A stretch of DNA of 64,000 nucleotides, taken from assembly GCF_013368755.1 (NCBI RefSeq), contig NC_049564.1:2984001-3048000 (forward strand), written 5' to 3'. A program made the translations under genes and the position numbers. The stretch is from Talaromyces rugulosus (Eukaryota; Ascomycota; Eurotiomycetes; Eurotiales; Trichocomaceae). Positions 46,588-56,675 of this stretch are shown one piece after another (position 1 is the stretch's first letter; every line of letters starts with the position of its first letter). The notes below the pieces were generated by a model, which was not told the DNA's origin, ran no database searches, and saw only the letters and a list, made by a program, of their open reading frames with translations.

Positions 46588-46976
46588 ACGAGATAGCTAG
46601 TATACTCTAGATTACTCTGTACTTGAAGTTATGGGTTTTCACTGGGCTGAAGCTATTCCCTGTCACACAAAGACATTACGGCTCCGATTTCCCTCAAATA
46701 TCCCCACTAACCTATCTAGCGCCAGCTGCAGCATCAAGATGGCGGCCAACATCAGAACACGTCAAAGAAGCAGCTCGGAGCCTACTTGCGTCTAGTCAAT
46801 CTTGGGACAAGGAGAACAGATGTATGGGCGCCCAAATCAGTAGTCATGGGGACTGGATTAATAATCTCATCCATAGGGATAGAGGATCTGGAGACCTCGG
46901 GCAAGGAGACGAAACTGGCAATTGAATCCCACGGTAAAAGTATAGACGACCTGGTGGCCCAGGCAAGGATGCTATA
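46588..46976. other. unassigned stretch with overlapping plus-strand open frames
   Basis: Two overlapping plus-strand open frames (46623-46925 and 46786-47043) give protein-like text (VKEAARSLLASSQSWDKENR; IGIEDLETSGKETKLAIESH), but neither matches a family I know and the second overlaps the kinase remnant antisense. They may be relics of one frameshifted gene or chance. Confidence 0.25.
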
Positions 46977-47674
46977 TCACGCCAATGCAGCTGTTGTCAG
47001 TCCATACGCAATAGAATCTAGTTGTCGATGTTCGATGGGATAGGAGGGGATCAAGGATAGCACCAAAGCGTTAAAGTCGGGATAACTCTGTTGTGAAGAT
47101 AGAGCAGCACTGTAATGCGTAAAAAATCGGCCACGGCAAGGCCCTGCATTTAATGGCCCAGGTGTTGGAATATCAATGGACTGAATTTCGAGGATCATCG
47201 TGGCAGTTTGTGAAGCGATATCCAGTCGGCGCTCGTCAGTGAGTTCCTCCCAGAGCTTATCAAGCGATTGACCACGGATGTAATCCATCACTATATACCC
47301 CATAGTGCCGAAATATTGCGTCTCGTCTGGCAACTGGAAGGAGCGACGGACTCGAGGAGCTCGAATGGAGCAATTTGATGATTCAATGAGTTTTAGTGTT
47401 TCCGCCTCACAGGGCAGCACGCTTCCACCACCTTTCATCGCAAGCTCTTTCGAAAGCCGCACGACTGTCGTTCCACCGAGTTGGTAAATGATTGGAGCGG
47501 AATCAAGGAGAGCGACAAGTGACTCATTTGTAACAAAGTCGAGGTCAACGTTATCTGGTGGAAAATCCCCACTGTCGTCCTTACTCGCGGGCTTCAAATT
47601 GGGATGTCAGTATGCAGAGACAAGGGGCTGTGCAGACCACTTACGTCAACAATTGGGCAGAAAACTGGTTCCAT
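46977..47674 (-). pseudogene. APH-type phosphotransferase relic lacking its catalytic loop
   Basis: Aminoglycoside-phosphotransferase-like (protein-kinase fold) gene of the type expanded in filamentous fungi. Exons 47674-47645 and 47591-46977 give 214 aa; relatives are usually about 280-300. The N-lobe is present (LGGTTVVRLSKELAMKGGG, then the hinge GYIVMDYIRGQSLDKLWEEL), as is the block GPCRGRFFTHY. The sequence then jumps directly to a C-terminal end, SYPDFNALVLSLIPSYPIEH followed by YGLTTAALA. The expected HxD...N catalytic loop and the metal-binding Asp block between them are missing, with no intron to supply them. It is therefore probably inactive as a kinase; an expressed pseudokinase is possible. 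It lies between repeat copies A and B. Confidence 0.65.
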
Positions 47675-47734
47675 TTTAGTAGGAGTGATAAGAAAGTTCT
47701 GATAATAGCAGGAGAGTACGGTTTAAGAAGTACG

Positions 47735-47787
47735 CTCTTCCACGGATCGTCGGCGGCTTATTCCACCTGCCTCGTATAAATATGTTA
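47735..47787. repeat. dispersed short repeat, copy B (truncated)
   Basis: Shares CTCTTCCACGGATCGTCGGC with copies A and C, then GGCTTATTCCACCTGCCTCG, which aligns to copy A after an 18-bp gap. The second end block found in A and C is absent. Confidence 0.65.
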
Positions 47788-48238
47788 AATAATATATTTA
47801 TTTCTTAATTATCTTAGACAGTATAACCAAGGTCTTACCCTCTTACTATTTGAGGAAGTAGCAGAAAAAGGGGCGCTGAGCCAGAACTATTCCAACGGAA
47901 TGTCCAACCCGGGCAAAGAACAGGATCCCCAACAGAGTGATAGTCGGAAGCGGTGTTTATGTTAGACAAGAGACAATCGCGATTGTACAATGACATAAGC
48001 TAGGGTCTAATCCCCAAGTGAGCGAGCGAAATATGTTGCAGTCTGCTTGGGAGAGGTCCAAGGAGAGCTAACTTTATGTTTGTATTGTTTGCATCTGGTT
48101 AACAGGCTTTCCCCCACTTCCATCTCCCCCTAACCAGCCAGACTCCGCTCAACGTTACCAGTCTCCACTCAACTTTAGTAGACAAGCGATCCGATCTTGT
48201 GCTATTATCTATTAAGTTTTGCACCATATATAACACCC
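47788..48238. other. intergenic, upstream of the Cys/His-rich gene
   Basis: AT-rich after repeat copy B, then mixed sequence. CACCATATATAACACCC lies directly before the ATG. No gene seen. Confidence 0.35.
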
Positions 48239-49051
48239 ATGGATCCGTCGAGACAATCCAGTCAATCCAGTCAACCCTCATCAAGTCATACACCACATTG
48301 TCAAAAAAAGAGCTGCCCTCAGCGAAACTGTATTCACCATGACTGTATATGTACTCCAATCTTCTGGTGCTCACGATGCACGAGATATTGGTGTGAACAT
48401 TGTTGGGAAAGCATTGATGCACACGAGCCTCTAGATGAGGAGTTCCCAGGAATGAAAGATCATTTGAAGACAATTCCCAAACATGCACATGGGAAAAAGA
48501 ATGTTTCTCGTCCTAAAGGGATAATCAGTGAAGAAAACACGACAAACAGTTTACTTATGACTCAGGAGGCGCAGGAGCATACAGTACACGAACTTCATAC
48601 ACCCGGAACATCTTCAGCTTTGGCAAATCAGGTAGAGCAAAGCACACGGAAACGGTTGATGATGGCTCGTGAAAAGCAGGAGAATACGGCACAAGCACCC
48701 CATGCGTCTGGCACAACTCTAAACCTAGCAGACAATGGGGAGCAAGACACACCAAAACAACCCCAGCAAGGATTACCTCAATCGCCAACACTGGTCAGAG
48801 TTCCACAAGACCGGGCTTTGCAAGATTACCACATGCAATGGATGCTGCTCGAGAACCAGAACAAGAAGCGATTGATGCTGTTTCGCGAAGAGCATGAGAA
48901 AGCGGCGCAAGCACCTCATGCGCCTGGCACATCCTCAGACCCAGCAGATCAGATAGAGCTCCCACGGGCCACCGATGCAACCCAGCACCACGCAGAGCTC
49001 GGTTTTGGAAGATTACCAGATGCAAAAGATGCTGCTCCAGCAACACCATAA
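48239..49051 (+). pseudogene. Cys/His-rich protein with repeated LQDY-type modules, frameshifted
   Basis: No named family. 270 aa from the ATG of MDPSRQSSQSSQ. Residues about 20-62 are dense in Cys and His (CIHHDCICTPIFWCSRCTRY, then WCEHC) and resemble a B-box-like zinc finger. The rest repeats a module of two parts: an amphipathic helix (LQDYHMQWMLLENQNKKRLM) and a linker of the form AQAPHAPGTSSDPADQ. A second linker copy reads AQAPHASGTTLNLADN; helix remnants read RKRLMMAREK. After codon 254 a further helix copy (LEDYQMQKMLLQ...KKHLKTARDEQ, stop at 49083-49085) lies in another frame, as if one base had been gained near 49001. This looks like a recent frameshift, unless it is a sequence error. 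From memory, helices like this end many fungal proteins of unknown role. Confidence 0.6.
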
Positions 49052-49249
49052 GAAGCATTTGAAGACAGCGAGAGATGAACAGTAGTATCGACTGCTTCCA
49101 TTTGCGAGAATCTCATAGTTTAATAGTTTTATCTCGGGACCAGTCTCCATAGTCACCGCTTGTTGAAGGGCATTTTCCTAATCCGGCTGATGGTGTAAGG
49201 AATGAAAGAACAGAATGAATTATATGCTGCATTAATTCAAGAGGTACAC

Positions 49250-49383
49250 TCTTCCACGGATCGTCAGCGGCTCATCCCGCTGCGTCCACTGCCTTGCTTA
49301 AACTTTCAATGTTACCATGTACATGTATACAATATATATGTTATATAGTAGTGTATGCCGGATGCGGACCGGATGATCGTCGA
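49250..49383. repeat. dispersed short repeat, copy C
   Basis: Begins CTCTTCCACGGATCGTCAGC and continues GGCTCATCCCGCTGCGTCCA. It ends GTGTATGCCGGATGCGGACC followed by GGATGATCGTC. Both end blocks match copy A with about one or two changes each, while the AT-rich centre differs and is about 30 bp shorter. It lies 120 bp upstream of the next start codon, so it may sit in that promoter. Confidence 0.75.
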
Positions 49384-49457
49384 TGACGCCATGGCAGCCC
49401 CGCATCCAGATCACAATGTGATCTCTTCCTCTTCAATTCAAACTACACAGAAACACC

Positions 49458-49480
49458 AATTAATTAATTAATTAATTAAT
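49458..49480. repeat. (AATT)n microsatellite
   Basis: Five full AATT units plus AAT, ending 22 bp upstream of the next ATG, probably in its 5' leader. Confidence 0.9.
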
Positions 49481-49502
49481 CCTTAAAGCTAACCATCCCA
49501 AA

Positions 49503-50406
49503 ATGTCCACCCCAAGAGTCCTCCTCCTCGGCGGCCATGGCAAAATCGCCCTCTATCTCACCCCGCTACTGCTCGCGCGCGCCTGGAACGTAACCAGCGT
49601 GGTCCGCAACGCCGACCACGAAGCCGAGATCCTCAAGCTGGGCTCTGGTCAGCCGGGCAAGGTCTCGGTGCTGGTGTCGAGTCTGGACGATGTGAAGAGT
49701 GTCGCGGACGCGCAGAGCATTCTGGACAAAGTGCGTCCAGAGTATGTTGTTTGGGCGGCTGGTATGTCCCATGATCCTAAAAAAACTCCCTTGCGGGACA
49801 TGTCAGAAGTTATATAATAGAAACTGACGATGCATCACAGGTGCCGGCGGAAAAGGCGGCGCACAGCGTACAGTTGCCATCGACCAAGAAGCTGCCAAAC
49901 ACTTCATCAGCAGCTCCTTCGCAACACCGCAAGTGCGCAAATTCCTACTCATCTCGCACATCGGCAGCCGCGCCACCCGACCCTCGTGGTTCTCAGACGC
50001 CGACTGGGAACGCACAAACAAGCTCTGGAGTAGTATTCTGCCAGACTACTGCAAGGCCAAATGGGAAGCCGATCAGCTACAAACCGCGCTGGCGGCGGTG
50101 ACCAAGCGCAAAGAGCCAACCAGGCACTTTCAAAGCATTAATCTGCGCCCGGGCACGCTTACGGATGAACCAGCCTCTAGCAAGGTAGCCCTGGGCCAGG
50201 TGCCGATTGGCGAGCGCAAGATTTCGAGGGAGAATGTGGCTCTAGTGGCGGATCGGTTGCTGGCTAGAGATGATACCGAGGGTTGGTATGATGTACTGGA
50301 CGGCGATGAGCCGGTGGATGAGGCTGTCGAGCGGGTTGCAAAGGCCAAGATTGACACGATTGGAGATGAAGATGTTGAGGGGTTTGTGAAGAAGTTTGGT
50401 CTATAA
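49503..50406 (+). CDS. atypical SDR / NAD(P)-binding Rossmann protein (YwnB/NmrA-like)
   Basis: Short Rossmann-fold protein of the atypical SDR group. Exons 49503-49761 and 49841-50406 give 274 aa. The N-terminus RVLLLGGHGKIALYLTPLLL carries the GGxGxxG-like nucleotide loop, followed by VTSVVRNADHEAEI where NADP-binding members have a basic residue. YVVWAAGAGGKGG spans the splice junction, and FLLISHIGSRATRPSW and INLRPGTLTDEP are usual atypical-SDR blocks. The classical Tyr-x3-Lys is replaced by YCKAKWEADQ, which still offers Tyr and Lys. The reaction cannot be read from the sequence. Repeat copy C and an AATT microsatellite lie just upstream. Confidence 0.85.
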
Positions 50407-51065
50407 TTCATGAGTATGATAGTCCCTACAAAATCTGTGACGTACACTACACCTATAGTAGTATATCGATTTAAATCAACTGTTTTAATTTAACTTTAAT
50501 ATCACTCCATTTTAACAGGATATTAATTCACTTGTGACATCATCTAGAGTCATGTATATTCACCCAATTAGAATCGATATACCGTACAAACTGGTCAACT
50601 GGTGTATGTATATTACTAGTACATCTAAAAGTCACCAACCATGGAAATAACCAAATAGTGTATTTTAAAACCTGTTTAACAGCCCCAATCTACTTGAATC
50701 TAGGCAATCATGGTTTGTTTATTTATTATACATTACATGTCATTACGCGCCGCCCCATGCGTTCTTTGGGACGCGTTTCTTGGGTCGAGCTAACTTAGTG
50801 CTTCTCCGCATCTCGCGTGTAGACTCGGAGGAATAGTAAACATACAGTTATAGGCTTTTTTTGGTTAATAATTATCTAGTGTGTAAGGAGAGTTGGGTAA
50901 TATCTTTTTTTCAGTCGGTGGTTTCAATGTGAACATTAAAGGATAGTGAGCACTTGAGACTTCTGTGCATACTTATACATAGTTGATATCAACACATTGA
51001 TTATGTACTCCAGAGGTCAATGTTGATGTAAAAACATACATGTATCTAATTAATAAATTATATCC
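50407..51065. other. convergent intergenic region
   Basis: AT-rich, no coding signal. Holds the 3' flanks of the two convergent neighbours. A TGTACTCC-type word near 51004 resembles those of the 44-46 kb region. Confidence 0.4.
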
Positions 51066-52935
51066 CTATACAGCGACCATCCTCCTCTCCACCACCGGCG
51101 CCACCACCGGCAACCCGTCAGTATGAAACCGTCGGATAACCGCCCTCCTCGCCCTGCGAATGCCACTGGTATGGTCATCTGCAATATCTAGCTCGCTATG
51201 ATCCGCGTCGGCCCTCGCAGTCTTGAACATCTCCAGCAGAAGATTCGTATCTGTAACAGCCCCCTCCGCATCAATTAACGTCTCTGTGTTCTGAAAGCAG
51301 GAATACCCATCAAACCCAGAGCCGATAAAAGCCGCCATTGCAACTATATAAATTTGCTCTCTGTCGAGCTGTTGGGGAGTGTCGTCCTGTGCACGACTAA
51401 CCAAAACGCTGCATACCCTCTCGCCCTCTGGACGCGTCCAGTCTATGGTCACACACAGACCAACAGAGAGCTGCAAAAAACGCCCGTCAGAATACGCATT
51501 CGAGACTGAATTTTCCAGTGCCTCGACGAGTACGTGCCCACTGACTCGCTTGACTACAAATGCATTATCAAACGGGCAAATCTCAATCACGTCGCGAATG
51601 CAGAGCGGCGCTGTACCGTTAGTAGTGCTTTCGATGACCCGGTCGCAGCGTATGCCGCCGCTATTGATCAGTGCAATGTCACAGTTGTAAAAAGCGCATG
51701 TTGCGTCCGCGAGCATGTTACCTAGGTTGGTTTCCTCTCCTCGGACGAGTCGGCTTCGTCCTTCGAGCGGGACGGCAGTGTGCAACAGCGGCCGCTGGAC
51801 ATTGTTTTCGATTCTGTCGTGGATGGTGTGGAGGGCGTTGAGAACTTGAGGCGAGGGGGGGATGGTGTTGTAGTTGGGTAGCTTTTCGAGGTCTATGATT
51901 TGTTGTACTGTTATTCATTAGTACATGGAATCAGCCAAGCAGGTTATTGAACTAACATGATATGTTAGATATAAAAGCGTTTATTTGATCATTTTTCCCA
52001 ACTTGCAGGCGAAGAATCGAAAGCCCACGCCAATCGCTGCCACTCTTGACAACCCGCACATCGCCTCTAAAGTTGCTTATATTGGCCACATCATCACACC
52101 CGGACTGTAGTGTGTTTGGATCCGGGTTATTGTCGCCAACAGCCCTCCGCACAACGTGATGATCATGCCCACCGAGCAGTATATCTACCCTTGCAGCGCC
52201 TGAGAGTGTGGCATTAGCCACGGCTAGATCGTCGACTAGACGCATATGTGTGATAGCAATCACGAGATCACATCCTTCTGAAAGACGGAGATGAGAAGCG
52301 ACTTTCTTAGCCACAGTGGAGGGATCTAGGATGGTGCATTCCGGCAGATGTTGGCAATTAGACGGCCAGTCACTATACGAGTCAGAAAGAACGGTATCTA
52401 CCAGTTTGTCTTTAAAAAGGTATATCCATACGTTCCTGCCAACCCAAAAAACCCAATCCTATACCCCGCAACTTCTTTCACCAGATACTCCCGATCACCA
52501 GCAAGCAAACGGCGGTTTCCATCCTTCCCCGAAACCGCATTTGCCAAAAGCCACGGAAAACGCGTCTGTCTGGCCAGCTCGATCAGCCGTACCTCGCCAA
52601 AGTCAAAATCGTGGTTCCCATAGCAGGCGGCATCTACCCCAAGACCGTCGAGGACTGGCGCCATGTGGCCGCCGCGTAGGACCGCGGCTTCGAGTGAGGG
52701 CGAAAAGGCATCGCCGCTGAAGATGCGGAGTATATTATTATTATCAAGGCCGCTGGAGGATGGACTATCTTCTGCGATGTAGTCTGGATTGGAGAGCACG
52801 GTGGCGAAGCGTGCGATTAGATTTGTGTTGGATATGTGGTACTGCTGGCATGAGATTTTAATACATTGATACTGTTTAAATTCCACGCACCACGTCGTTG
52901 AAGTGGAGGATTACAAGCTCCTGAGACTGAGCCAT
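51066..52935 (-). CDS. 5'-nucleotidase / metallophosphoesterase family, cytosolic form
   Basis: Two-domain enzyme of the UshA/5'-nucleotidase family, which hydrolyses nucleotides or related phosphoesters with two metal ions. Exons 52935-52891, 52841-52432, 52372-51957 and 51907-51066 give 570 aa. All metallophosphoesterase motifs are visible: ILHFNDVYHI (D, H), FSGDAFSPS, CYGNHDFDFG, a histidine in VIAITHMR, and LLGGHDHHV. The C-terminal nucleotidase domain has ETNLGNMLADA, INSGGIRCDR and FIGSGFDGYSCF (substrate-stacking loop). The start MAQSQELVIL leaves no signal peptide, and no membrane anchor is seen, so it should be intracellular, unlike classic secreted members. The ATG sits in a different frame from a longer spurious open frame. 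Substrate not predicted. Confidence 0.88.
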
Positions 52936-53337
52936 TGCTCAGATCCGGATGTGTCTCATCTGCCGGTGAGGAAATATCAAGTTCAAAGACAGTGCTAGTA
53001 TGCAAGCTTGGAGTGAGTCAAAGGCGATCTTGAAGAAGGGGCGGGCTCCCGAACCCGTGATTGGCCGCCGCTAGCCCTACATGCATTCAGAAGGAGAAAA
53101 AATAATACTTTAGTAATTTGTAATGCATCAAGAAATATATACGTGCCACATGATTTAACAAGCAGCAGAGCGAAGCGTGAAAGACACGATATTACTGTAT
53201 TAAGGAATACCACTATAAGGATGTTGGGGCAGATAACTAGAGGTATAAGATGCAACCAAGACCAGCCATTAGGTGATCTGATAACAATACCGAGAATATT
53301 CGTCGTACTGAATGCAACAATGGATGCAACCTATGTA
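52936..53337. other. intergenic
   Basis: Promoter side of the nucleotidase-like gene and 3' flank of the peroxin. No gene recognised. Confidence 0.4.
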
Positions 53338-55103
53338 TCAACTCAACCCCATGTTGACATCATCTCCCAGTCCCAGCTCTCTCTCCGCCCGCTCTGTGCC
53401 ACTGCTCGCGCGAGCCGCCCATCGGTCATGCCGGTCCTGTGATTCTTCAAGTTCTCGATCCCGAATGCTCTGGCTGTCACCGTCACCACTGCCCAGCGTT
53501 CGGCGCTGTGAACTGGCCGAACTCTGCTGACCAGGACTGGTGCTGTACACGCCGAAGGAAGCTGTCCGAGAATGCTGCATACTGATCGGCCTGGAAGTCG
53601 CACTCGTGCTGGCCACTTTCTCCAGGGATGGGTTTTCAGGGATTTGGCTTGTGGAAGCTACAGAGATACTGGACGGCGACGTGGGAATATTTTTGTCCTT
53701 TGAACCGCCAAACCAGCGCCTTTTTCGCACGCTCCCTGTTATTGAGGCTGTATCATCTTGTACTTTATCCGCATTCTCGCTAGTAGTAGTGTCTTCGGTT
53801 TCTACAAGCTCAGCATCCCTATACCACTTGCGGCGACGGGTATATTTGCCCCAGCTGTCTTGTCCACGGCGTCCATCTTGCCACTACAGAGCTGTCAGCT
53901 AAAATTCTCATTATATGGTGCAGGTCATACCTTGTTGTCGTAATAGATCCAACCGCCTCCATCACCCGAATCGTCACTGCCTTCGATGCGCCACTCGCTT
54001 CCTTCAACCCAGCGCCATGCCGCGTTCCCATCCTTGGCGTCAGGCAGCTCGAAATTATCTTTCGGTGGCACGGAATTCAAATGCTCATCAGTCCAGGCAC
54101 TGCGTTCATGGGGGAACAAAGAATATGTCCATCCAATACCCAGCCATCGTCGCTGGTTTTCATACAAGATGAAGGTAAAACGCACCCCGCCGTCACTTTT
54201 TGATGATGTTGCAATCGCAGTCGCATAGCCATTGGACCGAGATTGTGTTTTTTCTTTCGGCTTTGCTTCGGTAGAAAAGTTGAGACCTGTCAGGAAAGTA
54301 CAGATCCGGCGGATGGCGAGAGATCTCCACAGGATGACCCGAAAGACGCGAGCAGGGCTCGAGTGGTATGTAAGAACGACGGTGCCGACTGCAAGAATAA
54401 CGCGGCGAGTGGTGATGATATATAGGGGGGGAAGTGTAAGGAGAATCCAAATGGGTGTAATACAAATAATTCGAATCAAAAGCGATGTAAGAGCAGGTCT
54501 GGTAGTGGCAGATGTCGCCGTACTCTGCGTAGAAAGAAAATCGGTCATTTCTAGTAATGGACCCAACATGATATTGCAACGAGTGGTAAACTCTCTCATT
54601 GTCTCGACAATTTCATCCAAACTCTTTTGGTGTCGAGTAGCGAGCGTTTCAGGCGATTGCTTTTTATGCCGATGTTTTTCCCCCGTCACCCCGGTCGACG
54701 ACAGAGGCGAATACCGTCTCGAGTACATGCCCAAAATCAATGCCGTGACCACCAGGATGGGGCCAGCGTACAGGATAATGGCATCTGAGTAGAGGACGAT
54801 GGCCCAAAACCCGGCCACAAGCAGAAAGCTTGCCCATGAATCACCGCTCGACCATGTCAGCAGTCCGGCGAGTTTATTCAGCGGTAGTAAGAAGGGATGC
54901 GAATGCGCCAGAGCGCGGGTGACCGGCGGGGGAGTAGCGACTAAGAGAGGAGATTTTCGATGGACGATGACACTCGAACGCTGTCGAGATGCGAGCGACG
55001 AGCCGGCTATCGTTGTGGGAGAGAAGGCGGCGACTGTAGGTGGATTGGAGTCGCGGAGAGGAGACGACGCGCCATTGTCGGAAAGATTCGACGGCGGCGA
55101 CAT
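53338..55103 (-). CDS. dysferlin-domain peroxin (Pex23/Pex30 family)
   Basis: Integral membrane protein of the Pex23/Pex28-32 family, which acts at ER-peroxisome contacts and controls peroxisome number and size. Exons 55103-53931 and 53883-53338 give 572 aa. Hydrophobic segments occur in the N-terminal half (WASFLLVAGFWAIVLYSDAI, YAGPILVVTALILGMY and the pair LIRIICITPIWILLTLPPLY, VILAVGTVVLTY), forming a reticulon-like region. Residues about 300-405 hold the dysferlin domain: FILYENQRRWLGIGWTYSLF (DysF-N) and WRWVEGSEWRIEG with YYDNKWQDG and WGKYTRRRKWYRDAEL (DysF-C); the intron falls inside it. The C-terminal 150 residues are disordered and Ser-rich. Assigning an exact yeast orthologue is not possible. 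Confidence 0.9.
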
Positions 55104-56170
55104 GGAATCGATCCACGGGGATTCTGAAAGGAGTGTGTTAGAGGCAAGTCCAGTCCATGAGCAGGATGATGCGGTGTCGACGGGTGCAAAAGAAGAGGTT
55201 CTGAGATGGACTTACCAAGAGCTGCCATGCACAAACTTGTTCGACTACCTCCCAGAGATCATTGCGGGCGTTCGCATAACACGGAGCAGCATGCAGCTGA
55301 GAGATATGGAATAGCAGAAGGAAGGACGAAGCGAAAATAGTTACTAGTCGTAGCAGTTGAATGATCCTAGTCAACACGAAAGAACCGGAGGAGATGGAGA
55401 TCGGCTGCGGGGCGAGAGCCGAGCCTTGTTCGGCATGTGACCGCCTTCCCCATGCTTTCGGCCCAGGCTTTATGCTCGTCCCAGCTGGGTAATCATAGCG
55501 CGTTCCCGAGGATACTATAATAATCCGAGATTTAACTAGTACTACTATCTGCATTTAGCTCTTTTTTTTTGTCTTTCCAGCAGCAAGAGGCCGGCTCGCA
55601 AGGATACTTCTAAGCTCTCCACAGGCAGATGTACCTAGGCACTTGCCTATTCCGGACTAGCGCACCCAACTACGTCAGTGGTCCAAGTAGTATTGATATT
55701 ATTATTTGCCTTGGAAGTAGTCTGTCCGACGTCGAATGGTTTCTGAGGAAATAGTACTACAGAGGGCGTCTTTAGCTATGTCTGCGAACTGGGTAAAAGT
55801 CACTACTCTCGGAGTATTTACTATTCCGGAGGTCGTATACTAGGGAGTATCGGGGACACCTTTGCATTGTAGACATAATAGTAGCATTGATTCGATTAAA
55901 TATGAAAGTACCCTATCCTCTTGTCAATAAAAGAGTATTAATAATATTATATTATTATTCCAATATCCTCTCGATCGATCAACCATGTTTGCACAAATTT
56001 ACGCTTTGGCGTCACGTGATCGCCACCAGACTAACCGCTTCTGGGCGACGGCAATTTTTTCCTCTGCTCCGAAGCCGATCAGCAGGAGGTGAGCAAAACA
56101 ACGAGCCCATCAGCCGCTACTATCTACATCCATCCCTCTGCTGAGAGAGGAATTTCGTCGGGGAAAAAAA
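55104..56170. promoter_or_regulatory. bidirectional promoter region, peroxin / pam16
   Basis: 1.07 kb between divergent starts. A CACGTG core inside GTCACGTGATCG lies near 56014, about 155 bp upstream of the pam16 ATG. AT-rich stretches and the palindromic-looking CTCGATCGATCAACC near 55972 are also present. No gene recognised. Confidence 0.45.
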
Positions 56171-56675
56171 ATGGTATGTTTCCTTGGCTTATAATACGCG
56201 TTCCCAACTCGGTCTCCATTTGTTACTCGGTGTTTGCTTACCAGTGATTGAATGACAGGCGCACCGCATTTTGACCACGATCGTTCTCACCGGCTCACGC
56301 GTGTTTGGCCGGGCCTTTGTGGAAGCATATAAACAGGCTTCTGCAAGCTCCAAATACGCCGCCGAGATTAAAAAGGGCAACGTCACCGGCGCCAGTACAT
56401 ATGCCTCCAACGGACTTTCCCTCGACGAGGCCTGCAGGATTCTCAACGTGAAGCCACCGGCAGGTGGCCAAGTGCAAATGGAGAATACCATGGAACGATT
56501 CAAGAAACTCTTCGATTTGAACAACCCTGAAAAGGGTGGCAGCTTCTACCTTCAAAGCAAAATTCTTCGAGCCCGCGAACGCATTGAGATGGAGGTTCGC
56601 GAAGCCGAACGCCACACCAAAACGGACAACGAATTGAAGGAGGGATGGAAACCAAAGGTTTACAAGGACCGGTAG
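56171..56675 (+). CDS. pam16: Pam16/Tim16, subunit of the mitochondrial import motor
   Basis: J-like protein that pairs with Pam14/18 to control mtHsp70 at the TIM23 import motor, on the matrix side of the inner membrane. Exon 1 is the ATG alone (56171-56173); exon 2 is 56259-56675, giving 139 aa. The spliced start MAHRILTTIVLTGSRVFGRA is the standard Pam16 N-terminus with its hydrophobic helix. The degenerate J domain is clear: SLDEACRILNVKPP, then TMERFKKLFDLNNPEKGGSF and LQSKILRARERIEMEV; the HPD motif is absent, as it should be in Pam16. The start-codon exon is supported by GTATGT right after ATG and by an in-frame CAG acceptor. Confidence 0.93.

Noticed and set aside
46421..49383. The repeats as CRISPR-like or tandem array units
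   Set aside because: Only three copies, spaced over a kilobase apart with genes between them, no regular spacers, and the genome is eukaryotic.
52817..53005. A minus-strand frame starting before the nucleotidase ATG
   Set aside because: It is in another frame from MAQSQELVILHFNDV, starts without ATG and shows no family similarity.
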